DNA of 64,000 bases. It comes from Dolomedes plantarius (lineage: Eukaryota; Arthropoda; Arachnida; Araneae; Dolomedidae). Numbering within the stretch: position 1 is the stretch's first letter; each line of letters opens with the position of its first letter. Location: assembly GCA_907164885.2 (NCBI GenBank), contig OU015501.1, forward strand, positions 22,160,631-22,224,630, written 5' to 3'. The position numbers and the translations under genes are program-made. The notes below the pieces were generated by a model. It did no database searches. It saw nothing but the letters and a program-made list of their open reading frames with translations, and was not told where the DNA came from. This document shows positions 44,390 to 54,875 of the stretch, in pieces.

Positions 44390-44619
44390 CACGTTTCAGA
44401 AACGATTAAACACATTTTAAACCTATGTCTTCATGTCTTATTTCGTTTAACAATACTGCATACAGCGCCATTTCACCCCTGGTGGTGAGTTTTCAAACTT
44501 TTTTTGGCGGAAAAGAAATTCTCATGACCTCCTTTAAACTATTACCAAGTTGGATAACATTTGGTCCAGTAGTTTTCCCTTTATGACCATTTCAAAGTGG
44601 AATTTTAATTATAACCACC

Positions 44620-44622
<3 letters not shown>
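44390..44622 (+). mobile_element. mariner-type element 3' end
   Basis: Sequence after the transposase ends ATTTTAATTATAACCACCCTG and is followed by TA and a long (AT)n tract. No matching 5' end was found upstream of the gene, so the element is truncated or its left end has diverged. Confidence 0.5.

Positions 44623-44694
<72 letters not shown>
44623..44694. repeat. (AT)n microsatellite
   Basis: About 36 uninterrupted TA units start directly at the mariner 3' terminus. Confidence 0.95.
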
Positions 44695-44695
<1 letters not shown>

Positions 44696-44814
44696 TAATT
44701 TTTATTAAACTGACACTACTCTGAGCCATCTGTAGCGGGATCTATCAACCGGAATTCCACCAAAATTGATAGAGGGACTAAGGACGACCCGGGAAAGAGT
44801 TTCCATGAAAAAAA

Positions 44815-44960
44815 AAAGAATTCTAAAAGTCGCCGAAAGGGGAAGATATTGTGCTGTTGTTGTCGGCGCACCCGGAATTTGCACAAAACTCAAGAAAAAC
44901 ATCAAAATGCAAATTCACGACTACGTAATCGACAGCAGCGCCAGGAATTCGGGCTGTAAC
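44815..44960 (-). repeat. inverted partial copy of the 30.6-kb dispersed repeat
   Basis: GGGGAAGATATTGTGCTGTT, ACATCAAAATGCAAATTCAC and ATCGACAGCAGCGCCAG match the inverse of 30600-30745. Confidence 0.65.
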
Positions 44961-45465
44961 CAACTGGTTTAAACAGGACATCATTACGTAAAAACTCTCA
45001 TATGTCTAGTCCCACAAACTGTGTACCATCACTAACTGATTCCCAAAAACTCTCATGATGCCCTAACAGCGTAAAGCGGCCTTGCAAACAGCCGCCGGGA
45101 TCGTAAGAAGCAATCCCTAAAACTCTATCTGACTGCGTGGACGGAAACAACTACTAGCGTTCGTGCCGACGTGCCGACACCCTCTGAACTCTGCTTGCTG
45201 AGAAAGGATGTTTGGCAGTCGATCCAATGTTTTCCTAGCTGATAGAAGCATATTTACGTGTATGCCTGTAAACTTGTGAAAATTGTGTAATTTTGTAAGT
45301 AATTGTTACGTTTTCATTAAATTAGTTAAAATGTCACCTAGGGTTTCATTTTATTACTGTCGGGATTAAGTTTACTTTCTCCCTGACGTCAACAGGTGTC
45401 GGTTGTTATGTGACTGTTCCGGCGAATGGCCACATAAATGGCGCCGAACACGCGGGACATCCTGT
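44954..45465 (+). mobile_element. possible 5' LTR with primer-binding site
   Basis: A block that could start TGTAACCAACTGG and end GAATGGCCACA is followed by ATGGCGCCGAACACGCGGGA, which resembles the tRNA-Lys-type primer-binding site of LTR elements (TGGCGCC...GAACA...GGGAC). No gag or pol frame follows clearly. The ORF at 45844-46071 has no motif I recognise. Confidence 0.35.
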
Positions 45466-46598
45466 TTTAACAGGTAAAAAGTTTTTTATAAGTTGTCGGT
45501 CGCTAAAAATAGCCCCCAATTATTTTATTTTGTTTTGAATACATTGGATCGGCTCGGTATTTTTTCAGCTTCTACTCAACCTAGTGAAGCGAATGTCTGC
45601 ACTTATCGTCTTGTTCGTCACGACAATAGCTCGTTTGGTCAGAATTAAGTGTCTTTTGTATTCGGTATATGCATTTTGTAGTATATATGTATAATCATTG
45701 AAATCGGTGTTCTAAAGGTAGCCCTAGCTGGTATTTGAAACCGATAGTAAAGCAATCCTTGCTGTATGAGAACCAACAGCGTTCTAACATTAAATTCTGA
45801 CTGTGTACTTTAGAATTTTGTTTATTTAAAAAAATTTTGATTATTGTTGCATCTTCCACTGCTGCAGGTTCACCTTTGGACGTGGTTACAGAAAATGCCC
45901 TCTAAGGAACACTTCGGACCAATTTCAGGATTACATGAAGTGGAATTTATCTCCATTCCTCGGGCAATGCCGATGCGAGTTAAATTGTTGAACTCGGACG
46001 TGTTGGTCAAATTCAGTCGCCGTTCCAATTTGCCTCACAAATGCTCGATTGGGTTGATATCGGCAGTCTGAGCCACAACAATCGTTAAAAACGAGATTTC
46101 TCATTTCCGGTCGTACCTCGTATTTACATAAAAACGATATTTCTTGTTTCCAGTACGCAATGTGTTAACAATAACTGTGATCGTTGCCTGCTTCGTTCAC
46201 CATTACATTGTTACCTGTAGCAGAGTAATACAATAATTCTTCGCCGTTTCTTGATGCATTAGTTTCATAAATACAACTTCTTTTTCACCCCAATGTATAG
46301 GGAACATTTGTTTGTTTCCTTACCCCCTCATACTACGTGTATAATTATCCCCATCAAAAAAAATTATCTACTTATTACACATATGTGAACTGTGGTCTAC
46401 CTGTTTTTTTTTGGGATTCGTCATCGCTTACCTCGTAAATTAAACCCTGAAAATCCCTTCCTTAACAACAATAGAGGGATATAATCCCTCTATTGTTCAT
46501 AAACCACTCTTCAAGTTTAACCTTTAGCTTACGGGCCTATTTTTCCGATTCCCTCTTTAGAACGGGAAATTTCATACCCCTTTGCAAGAATAACTCTC

Positions 46599-46632
<34 letters not shown>

Positions 46633-46917
46633 TTCGGATACATGGTCCCACATTATCCCACTCCGTAAGGAAAAGGTTAATAAAGACAGGGTGACCTCAT
46701 CGACTAAGGATTTTTCCTCACTTAATGAAGTTGTGTTTCCTTTTTTTTCTCCATCCTGTAACAAAATTTCTAATCTTTTGATAGAATTAGTTTAAAGGTT
46801 ACGTTCAAATCCATTATTGAAAACTACGATGCCGTTCTTTAAAAGATCCCATCCTTCTTGATCATGAATTTCTTGAGTCTTCATTTTATTCCATGTAAAT
46901 GCAGCCTTATCTTCACT
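45466..46917. other. unclassified sequence, perhaps the leader of an LTR element
   Basis: A 75-codon + ORF (45844-46071) has no recognisable motif. An (AT)n tract lies at 46601-46630. A small palindrome, AGAGGGATATAATCCCTCT, is at 46473-46491. No gene is supported. Confidence 0.35.
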
Positions 46918-47530
46918 CGTCAGAGAGGATCTTAAAAGTTTTGACGCAAAGTTTTGATGTGATAAAAATATAAGTTTCCAAGTTCTCCCTTTCTTGGGAT
47001 TCTGGCCATAAACTTATTTTTTTAGACGCGCTTTCCCTTAGCACTCGGAGTTCGATTTCTGAGCTGTATTGTTTTGAAAACTTCTTCATAACTCGTTATA
47101 CTAAAAGTTTCATTAACGGAACACTTCCCTCCCTTATGTTTAAGGATGCTTGGTCTTGAACTCTAATTTGTACGATAGGGTTTTTCATAATATAGCATGA
47201 AATTTTAATAAACACCTTTTACAAATAATTTGAAATTAAACTAATCAGAGAAATAAATTTGGAGATAATAAATTGCTTTGTAACGATTGTTCTTCGAAAG
47301 GGTTTGAACTATCACGGCCATGTGAAGAAGAGTACTTTCTTATGATTTTCCGCACATAACCTCTTTTTGCGGTCAACGAATTCAAAGGGCATGTACATAT
47401 TGTTTGTTATTTAATCATTTTAGAGTGCTGAGTGTTTTTCACGATGAATATTTTTCATATGCGTCCCACCAACGCATTTTCTTCCCAACGGTTAGGCACC
47501 AGTGTGACGACAGCCTGCCGTACTGAGTTT
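46918..47530 (+). repeat. dispersed repeat, second copy
   Basis: It aligns along its whole length with 30745-31355. The block from GAAATTAAACTAATCAGAG to GTTTGAACTATCACGGCCAT is nearly identical between copies. Small differences include the loss of the ACAGT before ATG(T/C)GATAAAAA. Confidence 0.75.
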
Positions 47531-47733
47531 CCAAACCTCGAAGGCTGTTCTACTAATTGAACAATCTCAGAAACGAGAGATAAATAATTTTTTAATAACC
47601 TTTTTCACTACTTGCTGTCCAACATCATCCATCATCTAGAGTTGCCGTATGTAGTATTTAGTAACAGACCTTTAAAAAGAAGATATACAAAAAATAATAT
47701 ATTGTAATTCAGGGGAAAGGAAAGCGTGAACTA

Positions 47734-48066
47734 CAGCCGAACCCCGTTATAGCGAACCCGGTATATAACGAACTCACGGATATAACGAACGAAAATTGTG
47801 GTCCCGCCGTTTACCTATTGTACGTAATTTAATTAGTATTGTGTTAGTTTATTGTAATCTATTTTAGTCGATTTAATTCCTTAATGATCATTTTTAATAG
47901 ATTTTATAATTTTTTAAGACATCATTATTGAATACACATTTCAACTTATGAGTTATACATTTTGTGAACTCTAGCATTTTTCTTAACAGTTCAGATATAG
48001 CGAACCACCGGATAAAGCGAACAAAACCTTCTGGTCCTTGAAGTTCGTTATAACGGGGTTCGACTG
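47734..48066. mobile_element. pogo/Tigger-type MITE
   Basis: The ends CAGCCGAACCCCGTTATAGC and, inverted, CAGTCGAACCCCGTTATAAC are flanked by TA (47732-47733, 48067-48068). The 333-bp interior is AT-rich and non-coding. Subterminal repeats such as GATATAACGAAC and GATATAGCGAAC extend the TIRs. TIR style and TA target fit the Tigger group. Confidence 0.82.
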
Positions 48067-48068
48067 TA

Positions 48069-48730
48069 TTTGAATGAAATTAATTTCTTAATAAATAAAA
48101 ATATTGGCTTCGGGAATTCAGTTTTAAGAATTCTGTTACATCTCTGTATGTATCTTTCTTTCTATATGTCTATCTACTGTTAACGAGCCTTCATGGAAAT
48201 TATTTCTATTCACTCTCAACATTACTGGTAATTTTTCTCACATTTCTTCATTTATTAAATGCTGTTTGCTCTTTCCTAACTGCCATTATTCCTCTAAATT
48301 TATTTGTAACGTTATTTAAATTTGCCAAATTTCTTATAGTGTGAATGAAAATGCATGTATTACAGAGGTTTTAATATTTTATTCATTTTAGGATTCTTTA
48401 GTTAAGTAAATATAGTAATGATCTGAAAAAAAGTATAAAATCATGAGTCAATATTGTTAGTATAGGATGAGGTAGATTTCTAACCCCTCTTATATCCCTC
48501 AAAGCTCCAAACATTCATAGCGCTGAAGTAACTCTAGTACTTCGAAATGAAAACCAATTTACAAGGTTTTATTACATTTCTCTAATATTCCTCCTTATTT
48601 CTCACCCACATTCGCAAATGAATTCTGACGCACTAATGATATGCATTAATTGCTATTTTTATACTATTTTGTACATTAAGTTCGCGAGTCTATCTCCTCA
48701 ACAATTCATACTGTTCTCATTGTTGATTGT
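48069..48730. other. AT-rich stretch without recognised gene
   Basis: Nothing coding is supported. It precedes the two putative first exons. Confidence 0.4.
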
Positions 48731-48862
48731 TTTGTTTTGACTTGAGATGTCTGAGCGCAACCCCTGACACGCGTTTACTCTTCAAACTTTGATAACGAGC
48801 CAAGTTCCGTGATCCCGAGTTTCTTTTAGCGCGCCATTAGTGTTTATCTCCAGGACGTAAGT

Positions 48863-48916
48863 ATGAATTTCACCGGTCTTATAGCGTCTTATCGGCCACC
48901 ATCGGCTATTGAGGCA
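48863..48916 (+). CDS. possible first coding exon of an unknown host gene
   Basis: An ATG opens MNFTGLIASYRPPSAIEA and runs to a strong donor, AG|GTAAGG, leaving one base (phase 1). The upstream 130 bp is richer in GC and free of repeats. A second ATG exon with the same phase lies 0.4 kb downstream. No downstream exon could be linked within the window, and the peptide matches nothing I know. This is a weak, structure-based call. Confidence 0.28.
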
Positions 48917-49282
48917 GGTAAGGAAATTTGACTGTGTGTTATCAGCTGACAGTTATATTTCGACGCAAATTTTATGTAATGATTTCAATAACCTGTTATA
49001 AAGGCTTCTAATTAAACATCAGATTACGCACTACTCTTAAAAACTTAAGATGTATAGCAGACTGCAAGATAAGCGGTTAGAAAGTATCGAAAGCTTTATT
49101 TTGGAACTCATATCTGTAAAACACGTGTGTTGATCCTAAAATTAGCCAGAAGACGGCTCCATCTACCACTCAGTCCTGCCAACGTTTCGCTAAAAACCAA
49201 TATCTCAGATATAAAGTATTTCAAAACATCCGATCTTTCTCACGCTTAAGAATAGCTTATACTGGGAAAGCCAAGTTGAATT

Positions 49283-49370
49283 ATGGACGACACTATAACA
49301 GTTCCTATGAGAAAATGGGAAATCGAACTTTTCTTCGAGTTTCCAGAACTGCAATCACCCGTGGCTTTAG
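49283..49370 (+). CDS. possible alternative first coding exon
   Basis: The frame MDDTITVPMRKWEIELFFEF and then PELQSPVAL ends at donor G|GTGAGT in phase 1, the same phase as the exon at 48863-48916. The peptide is well-formed (acidic start, amphipathic helix) but unknown to me. Both could splice to a common acceptor outside the window or hidden in the repeats. Confidence 0.28.
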
Positions 49371-49849
49371 GTGAGTGTTTGCAATCTGTTCTATTTTGAG
49401 AGTTGGCAGAGAATATACGCGCTTATGTGAGTCTCTTTAACAGCAGCAGTTGCTTGATTTATTTGTATTATTCGAAGTCCAGATAAAATGATCTAAGTTA
49501 AAAATATATTTCAAATCCATCCTGTAAATGTGTTGAGTCCCAAGTCTCACTGATGCATAAATAATATTAATTTAAAATCTTTATATGTATGCTTGTCACT
49601 TATGTTTACAAACAAAATGTGAGTAACTTTCGTTGGCAACTGAATTTCACTCAGTGCCTTTAGTACTCTAAAGCTAGCATTTTATTAAAGTGGCATCAAA
49701 TGACAAATTTAAATCAAGTAATGTAACTGTCAAAATAAGTATTTGAATTAAAATTGGCATTTCACGTCTATATATTTTGATAACAGTGTGATGATATACA
49801 GTTTGTTTTCTCCACGTCGATAATCGATCGGAAATAATCGTAGGTCTCG

Positions 49850-49915
49850 GTCTAATTAGCTATTGTGTAACAAAAGTTGACCGTAGTGCTCTCAATTAAC
49901 CAACCACCCAACGAA
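49850..49915 (+). repeat. SINE family 1, tail fragment
   Basis: GTCTAATTAGCTATTGTGTA and AAAAGTTGACCGTAGTGCTC match the tail of the 42801-42965 copy read on its own strand. The head is missing. Confidence 0.55.
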
Positions 49916-50049
49916 GTAGATGTTCCTGAGTCATTAATTATGCTACATATTGGTAGTCATCATTTATAACTTTTTACACTCTGAGTTCTCTATTGTTAAG
50001 CTCTGAGCTATAATAATTTAACCTATTCATTAACCGTCCTGGATTGTTA

Positions 50050-50069
50050 ATATATAAATAAATAAATAA

Positions 50070-50148
<79 letters not shown>
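50050..50148. repeat. (AAAT)n(AT)n(GT)n compound microsatellite
   Basis: AAAT units pass into about 18 AT units and then about 20 GT units. Confidence 0.95.
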
Positions 50149-50150
<2 letters not shown>

Positions 50151-50469
50151 TTATTTAGTTACGCTTAAAATACTAGAACTTAAAATATCCATTACAAATA
50201 TGTAGTCGTAGGGCTAAAGTGGTCGATCTTCAGTATAATACACAATTTCATTTATATAAACTTATTTTTAAGTCATTATGGGAGGGAAAAGAGGTCTTCC
50301 TTGAAGAAGGGAACTTCACGTTCTTCCTGAAGCGAGTAAATGTAAAATCGCATTTATTCACCCCTTCATACCCCAAATTTCCAAAGTGGGCTCCTCTTGT
50401 TGTCAGAATTGTCGTTAGTTCAGCAAATATCAACCATCAGCAAATATCTAAATCGCATTGTTTTATATA

Positions 50470-51622
50470 CACTGAAGAGCCAAAAACACTGGTACAGGCT
50501 TGCGTATGCAAATAACGGAGCGTAACGGAGTGCAACCAATTAGCGTAACGCGATGTGGTCGGCAGTGCCTATATAAGACAACAGGTGTTGGAGAAGCTGT
50601 TAGATCGGTTCCTGCAGCTACAATGGCAAGTTATCACGATATATGTGACTTTCAACGGGGCGTTATAGTCGGCGCACGAGAGATGGGATATAGCATCTCC
50701 GTGGTAACGATGCAATTTGGATTTGCGGCAGCGGTGCGGCTGGAAAAAGACATTGAATAAAAGGGACCGTTGACAACTGACGAGAATCCTTAATCGAGAT
50801 AGACGTGCAACAATTGCTGCGGATTTCAATGCTGAGGCATCAACAAGTGCCAGCGTGCGAACTGTTCAACGGACCGTCATTGATATGGGCTTTCGGAAGG
50901 CCAACTCGTGTACCGTTGTTAACTGCACGGCACAAAGCTTTACGCCTCGGATGGGCCCACCAATACTTCCATTGGACTGTTGATGATTGGAAACACATTG
51001 CCTGGTCTGACGAGTCTCGTTTCTAATTGTATCGGGCGGATGGACGTGTACGGGTATGGAGACAACCTTATGATTCCATGGACCGTACGTGTCAACAGGG
51101 GACTGTTCAAGCTGATGGAGCCTCTGTGATGGCATGGAGCGTGTGCAGTTGGCGTGATATGAGACTCCTGATACGTCTAGAGACGACTCTGACAGGTGAC
51201 GGATACATAAGCATCCTGTCCGATCATCTACACCCATTCATGTCCATTGTGCATTCCGACGGACTTGGACAATATCAACAGGACAATGCGACACCCCACA
51301 CGTCGAGAGTTGCTACCGAGTGGCTGCAGGATCACTCTTCTGAATTTAGACACTTCCATTGACCACCTAAATTCCCAGACATGAACATTATTGAGCATAT
51401 CTGGGATGCCTTGCAACGTGCTGTTCAGAAGAGATCTCCACCCCCTCGCACTCCTGTAGATTTGTGGATTGCTCTGCAGGATTCATGCTGTGAATTGCCT
51501 CCAGGATACCTTCAGATATTAGTGGAGTCCATCCCCCGGCGTGTTGCAGCACTTCTGCGTGCTTGTGGGGGCCCTACACGATATTAGGCAGGTGTACCGG
51601 TTTTTAATGCCCTCTACTGTGC
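50470..51622 (+). mobile_element. Tc1-like element
   Basis: The left end, CACTGAAGAGCCAAAAACAC, follows TA (50468-50469). The right side has ATATTAGGCAGGTGTACCGG and a worn inverse of the left end. The interior carries a Tc1-type transposase on the + strand. Near the right end the phrase TAATGCCCTCTACTGT occurs twice, 25 bp apart. Confidence 0.75.
50623..51587 (+). pseudogene. Tc1-like transposase, broken
   Basis: It starts MASYHDICDFQRGVIVGARE (HTH 1, residues 1-35). A damaged linker is followed by FGRPTRVPLLTARHKALRLG, WTVDDWKHIAWSDESRF (first D of DDE), a VMAWSVCSW block, YQQDNATPHTSRVATEWLQD (second D), PPKFPDMNIIEHIWDALQRA (third acid: here E/D, relatives have LNPIEHLWD) and the C terminus PRRVAALLRACGGPTRY. 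Stops are after SRF (TAA) and after FRHFH (TGA), and frame changes lie near 50750-50900. It is inactive. Confidence 0.85.
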
Positions 51623-51659
51623 CCAGTCTAGTAATGCCCTCTACTGTTAAACTGCTAGG

Positions 51660-52618
51660 CCGTTTATTTTCTCACGGGTCAGTTTTAGCTCATTGCTTGC
51701 CTGAGGGTAAATAAAAAAAAATTACGAAAAGTGTAAAAGGGGTTAGTAAACGAAAAGTGTAAAGGGGAAGGTACTTGTATTCGAGCAAAAATATATGTAC
51801 TTGTCGTGAAAATTGAATTAGTGGGTCTAAACATTTTTTTCTTAATTTCCTTTACGACTGGTATATTTTGTTTTAAGTTTGCCAAAGCGAACCTCTTCAA
51901 AGAGTGAAATTAGAAATGCACTGGTCATATGATGTTATTGCGTCTTATCCTCAATTTTTGAGGATGTGATTAATCATGCTAGATTTTACTGTTTTATTTA
52001 ATTAGTAGCCAACGTAAGGGTTTGGCGTGGAAAGGCCTAAAAGACCTCCAGTGTGTGTAAAATACGATGGATGTTCAAATAGTTAAAGGGTTGCTCAATA
52101 TTTCTCGGAACTACTTACTTCAAGAAGCTGCACGTTATCCATGGGGGGGGGGATATAAGAGGTATGGTAATAGCCACTGTTTTGCAAACGAAGAAATAAA
52201 GTCCTAAGCCAAATGATTCCCATTTTACTATGAGGTGGTATACATAGCATATACAGCTTTTAATGGATATATTTTTAATTTCCTTCAAGAATCGTGGATG
52301 TTTTTGAAAACAATAAACAAATATTTTAATTTTTATTAATCAACTTTTTATAGATAATAAATAGCTTATTAATTGTAACATAAACATACCTGTACGGTTC
52401 GGACCATAAATTATAATGTAATTGCGATTTTAAGCATCGATTGCAGGGTTGGAATATTTCTAGTGCCTGGGAAAGATTCAGCTGCACGTGTATTAAGGGG
52501 AAGTATAAATTATCAATTGCGTTGTTCTTAGGTCCCAATTTGGAAGAGGGGTCGTATGGTGTTAGAAAATTTGGAATACACGTTGGGTTAAAACTAGGTG
52601 CAAGTATTCTTTCTTTAC

Positions 52619-52620
<2 letters not shown>
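51660..52620. other. unclassified stretch
   Basis: No gene is supported. A G10 run is at about 52143. Small ORFs here are without motifs. Confidence 0.4.

Positions 52621-52713
<93 letters not shown>
52621..52713. repeat. (CA)n(TA)n compound microsatellite
   Basis: About 16 CA units pass directly into about 30 TA units. Long frames read through this tract are artefacts. Confidence 0.95.
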
Positions 52714-52717
<4 letters not shown>

Positions 52718-54850
52718 TTCAGACTGTACCGGTTTTTCTCGGGATTTTTTTTTCATCGTGGTTTTAAAAAACCGTTAGTATGGTAAACAGTGTACCACGC
52801 TTTGGATTTCCCATGTTTCCGTGAATAACGCCTTGCCGAGGACATCTTCATAACGCATGGCATAACGTCAGGCGTCGACGTCATTTAGTTCTCCCACGCG
52901 CTTTCTTGCTTTGCTCTGGCTCTGATCAATCAATCCGCTCTCAAAATGGTTTAGCATACGATGGATTCGAAAACAGGGATCAAAAGTTAAGGGGATGCCT
53001 CACTCAAATTTTTTTTTTTTTTTTTTTTCCGGGGAAAACATGCTCCCTTGTTGAAAGAATTTTGGTTAATTGTCTCAGTGAATGGGCTCACTTCAGGTAC
53101 CAAATTTACAACAATGAACAGTCAACTTGACAAAAGAAATCTTCATACTCGCAGACTTTCAAACATGGTGAGAGAAATCCCGCTTAAAATCCAGTACGTC
53201 TCTCTTCATATAACTTGCAGACTAAGAAGACGGTTCATAATTTTCGTACTATCGTGGACAGATTCGCGAAACGTCGAAACTCTACAATCAGCCGATTGTC
53301 AGGTGTAGGTAGAGAGATCCCATGTCATGCGAGGGTGATGCCGCCATAATGTGTCACGTTCTAACCAGTACATAGCTTTTATCACCGTTTTTAAAAATAA
53401 CTTCTTTAATGAAGGTATCAATTTATTATTCCAATAATATACCATGAACCAAACGCTCTTCTCTACAACTCGTACCTTGAACTATTCTCACAAAAATTAA
53501 TCTTGCTAAAAATTTGCTAATCTATCAATTTTCAGATTGATAGAATCTACGTTATAAACAGGCTTACACTATCAAGAGAAGCCCTTATAATATAATTTTG
53601 AATCCTGATGCGATGTTTTTAAACACCAAGTAACATTTCCTAATTCCCTCTTAACATTCTATTCGCTACATGATGCAATATGGTATATATTTTCACTCGG
53701 TTAATCTACCCGGCAGAAATCCATTATTCTGCTAGCCATTTAACTCCCGATTCCTGCACTACAATCGAATAAATAAATCACAAACGTTCTATTTTTAAGC
53801 TCTTGAAATATGGCATCAGAGAGTGATGAGAAAAAACTAGAATATATCTTTAACTGAGTATGCTTCACCAACGATGTTCTCTCTGAGAACAGTCCTTGCT
53901 ATCCTCGAAGATTTGACAGATTCAGAGTGGATATACTTAATCAGAGCCATAACTGAGCATGAAAGCGTTTTAGAAAACTAAGTAACGTGTGCACTTATGC
54001 GAAAGCCTCACGCTATATGCGTTATGTTTGAGTCAAATTCAAGGATTTTTACTGGAATATGAACCTCCACCAGACGAGATTCGTGGTAGATGAAAGTTCC
54101 AACGTTGTAGAGTGTTTACCGTACATGCGATCTTTTTGAAATGCTGGATAAAAATCTTTAGTAAAACGTGTACGGCCCGAATATATAATATGACAATAGG
54201 TATAAGCATATTTTAGACTTGTTAGTTGTGCTAAAGCGTAATTATTACCCTGATAGTCTTTCCAAGCACATAATTGGTTGTTTTAGATTTAATGAATAGC
54301 TTGTTCTGTTGCAATTAATTAGTAATACAAACTAATTTGATAAATTAGTAAAATAACTACTAAAAATAAAAATTAATTAATAATAATTAAATTCTAAAGT
54401 AAAAATAATATTAAATAATAAATAATAATATATTACTCTTAGTAATAATAAAAACTAATTTAATATAGGTTAATATGTCCTATAACACAGTCTCAATTGT
54501 AAGTCTGCTTTTGTGTTTTCATTTGTTCCATGGTTGCAAGTTTCGTGACGTCAGTCTTCTTGCGGTTTCCTATTCTTAACTTCCACTTTGTCTAGCGCCA
54601 GGCTTGGAGTTCTTTGATTAAGTAACTATTTATTCAATTCTTCTGTTTCTAATGGATTGTACGGTGTCTAAGTATGTTTATTGTTTATATCATACTTATC
54701 AGAAACAATCCATTGGTTTTTAGACAGTATTGGCACCGCTGATGAAGAGATGCTGTCGAAAACATATTTAATACTTATCTTTTCATGTTTTTAGTTCCTG
54801 GCTGCAAGTAGTTTTTTAGAGCTCATACTGGTTTTTCACTTTCAACTTTG
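52714..54850. other. unclassified stretch, AT-rich in its right half
   Basis: No coding region is supported. A T17 run lies near 53010. Region 54340-54470 is nearly pure A/T with TAATAA units. Near 54655-54715 AATGGATTGT and ACAATCCATT form a small inverted pair. Confidence 0.4.
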
Positions 54851-54875
54851 TCTTATATATATATATATATATATA

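Noticed and set aside
50219..50515. 98-codon + ORF just upstream of the Tc1-like element
   Set aside because: It runs into the element's left terminal repeat and shows no motif.
54739..54775. CTGATGA...GAAA resembling a hammerhead ribozyme core, as found in Penelope-like elements
   Set aside because: The bases between the two core parts form at most two pairs, and the closing sequence is GAAAAC rather than GAAAC. No Penelope coding sequence is nearby.
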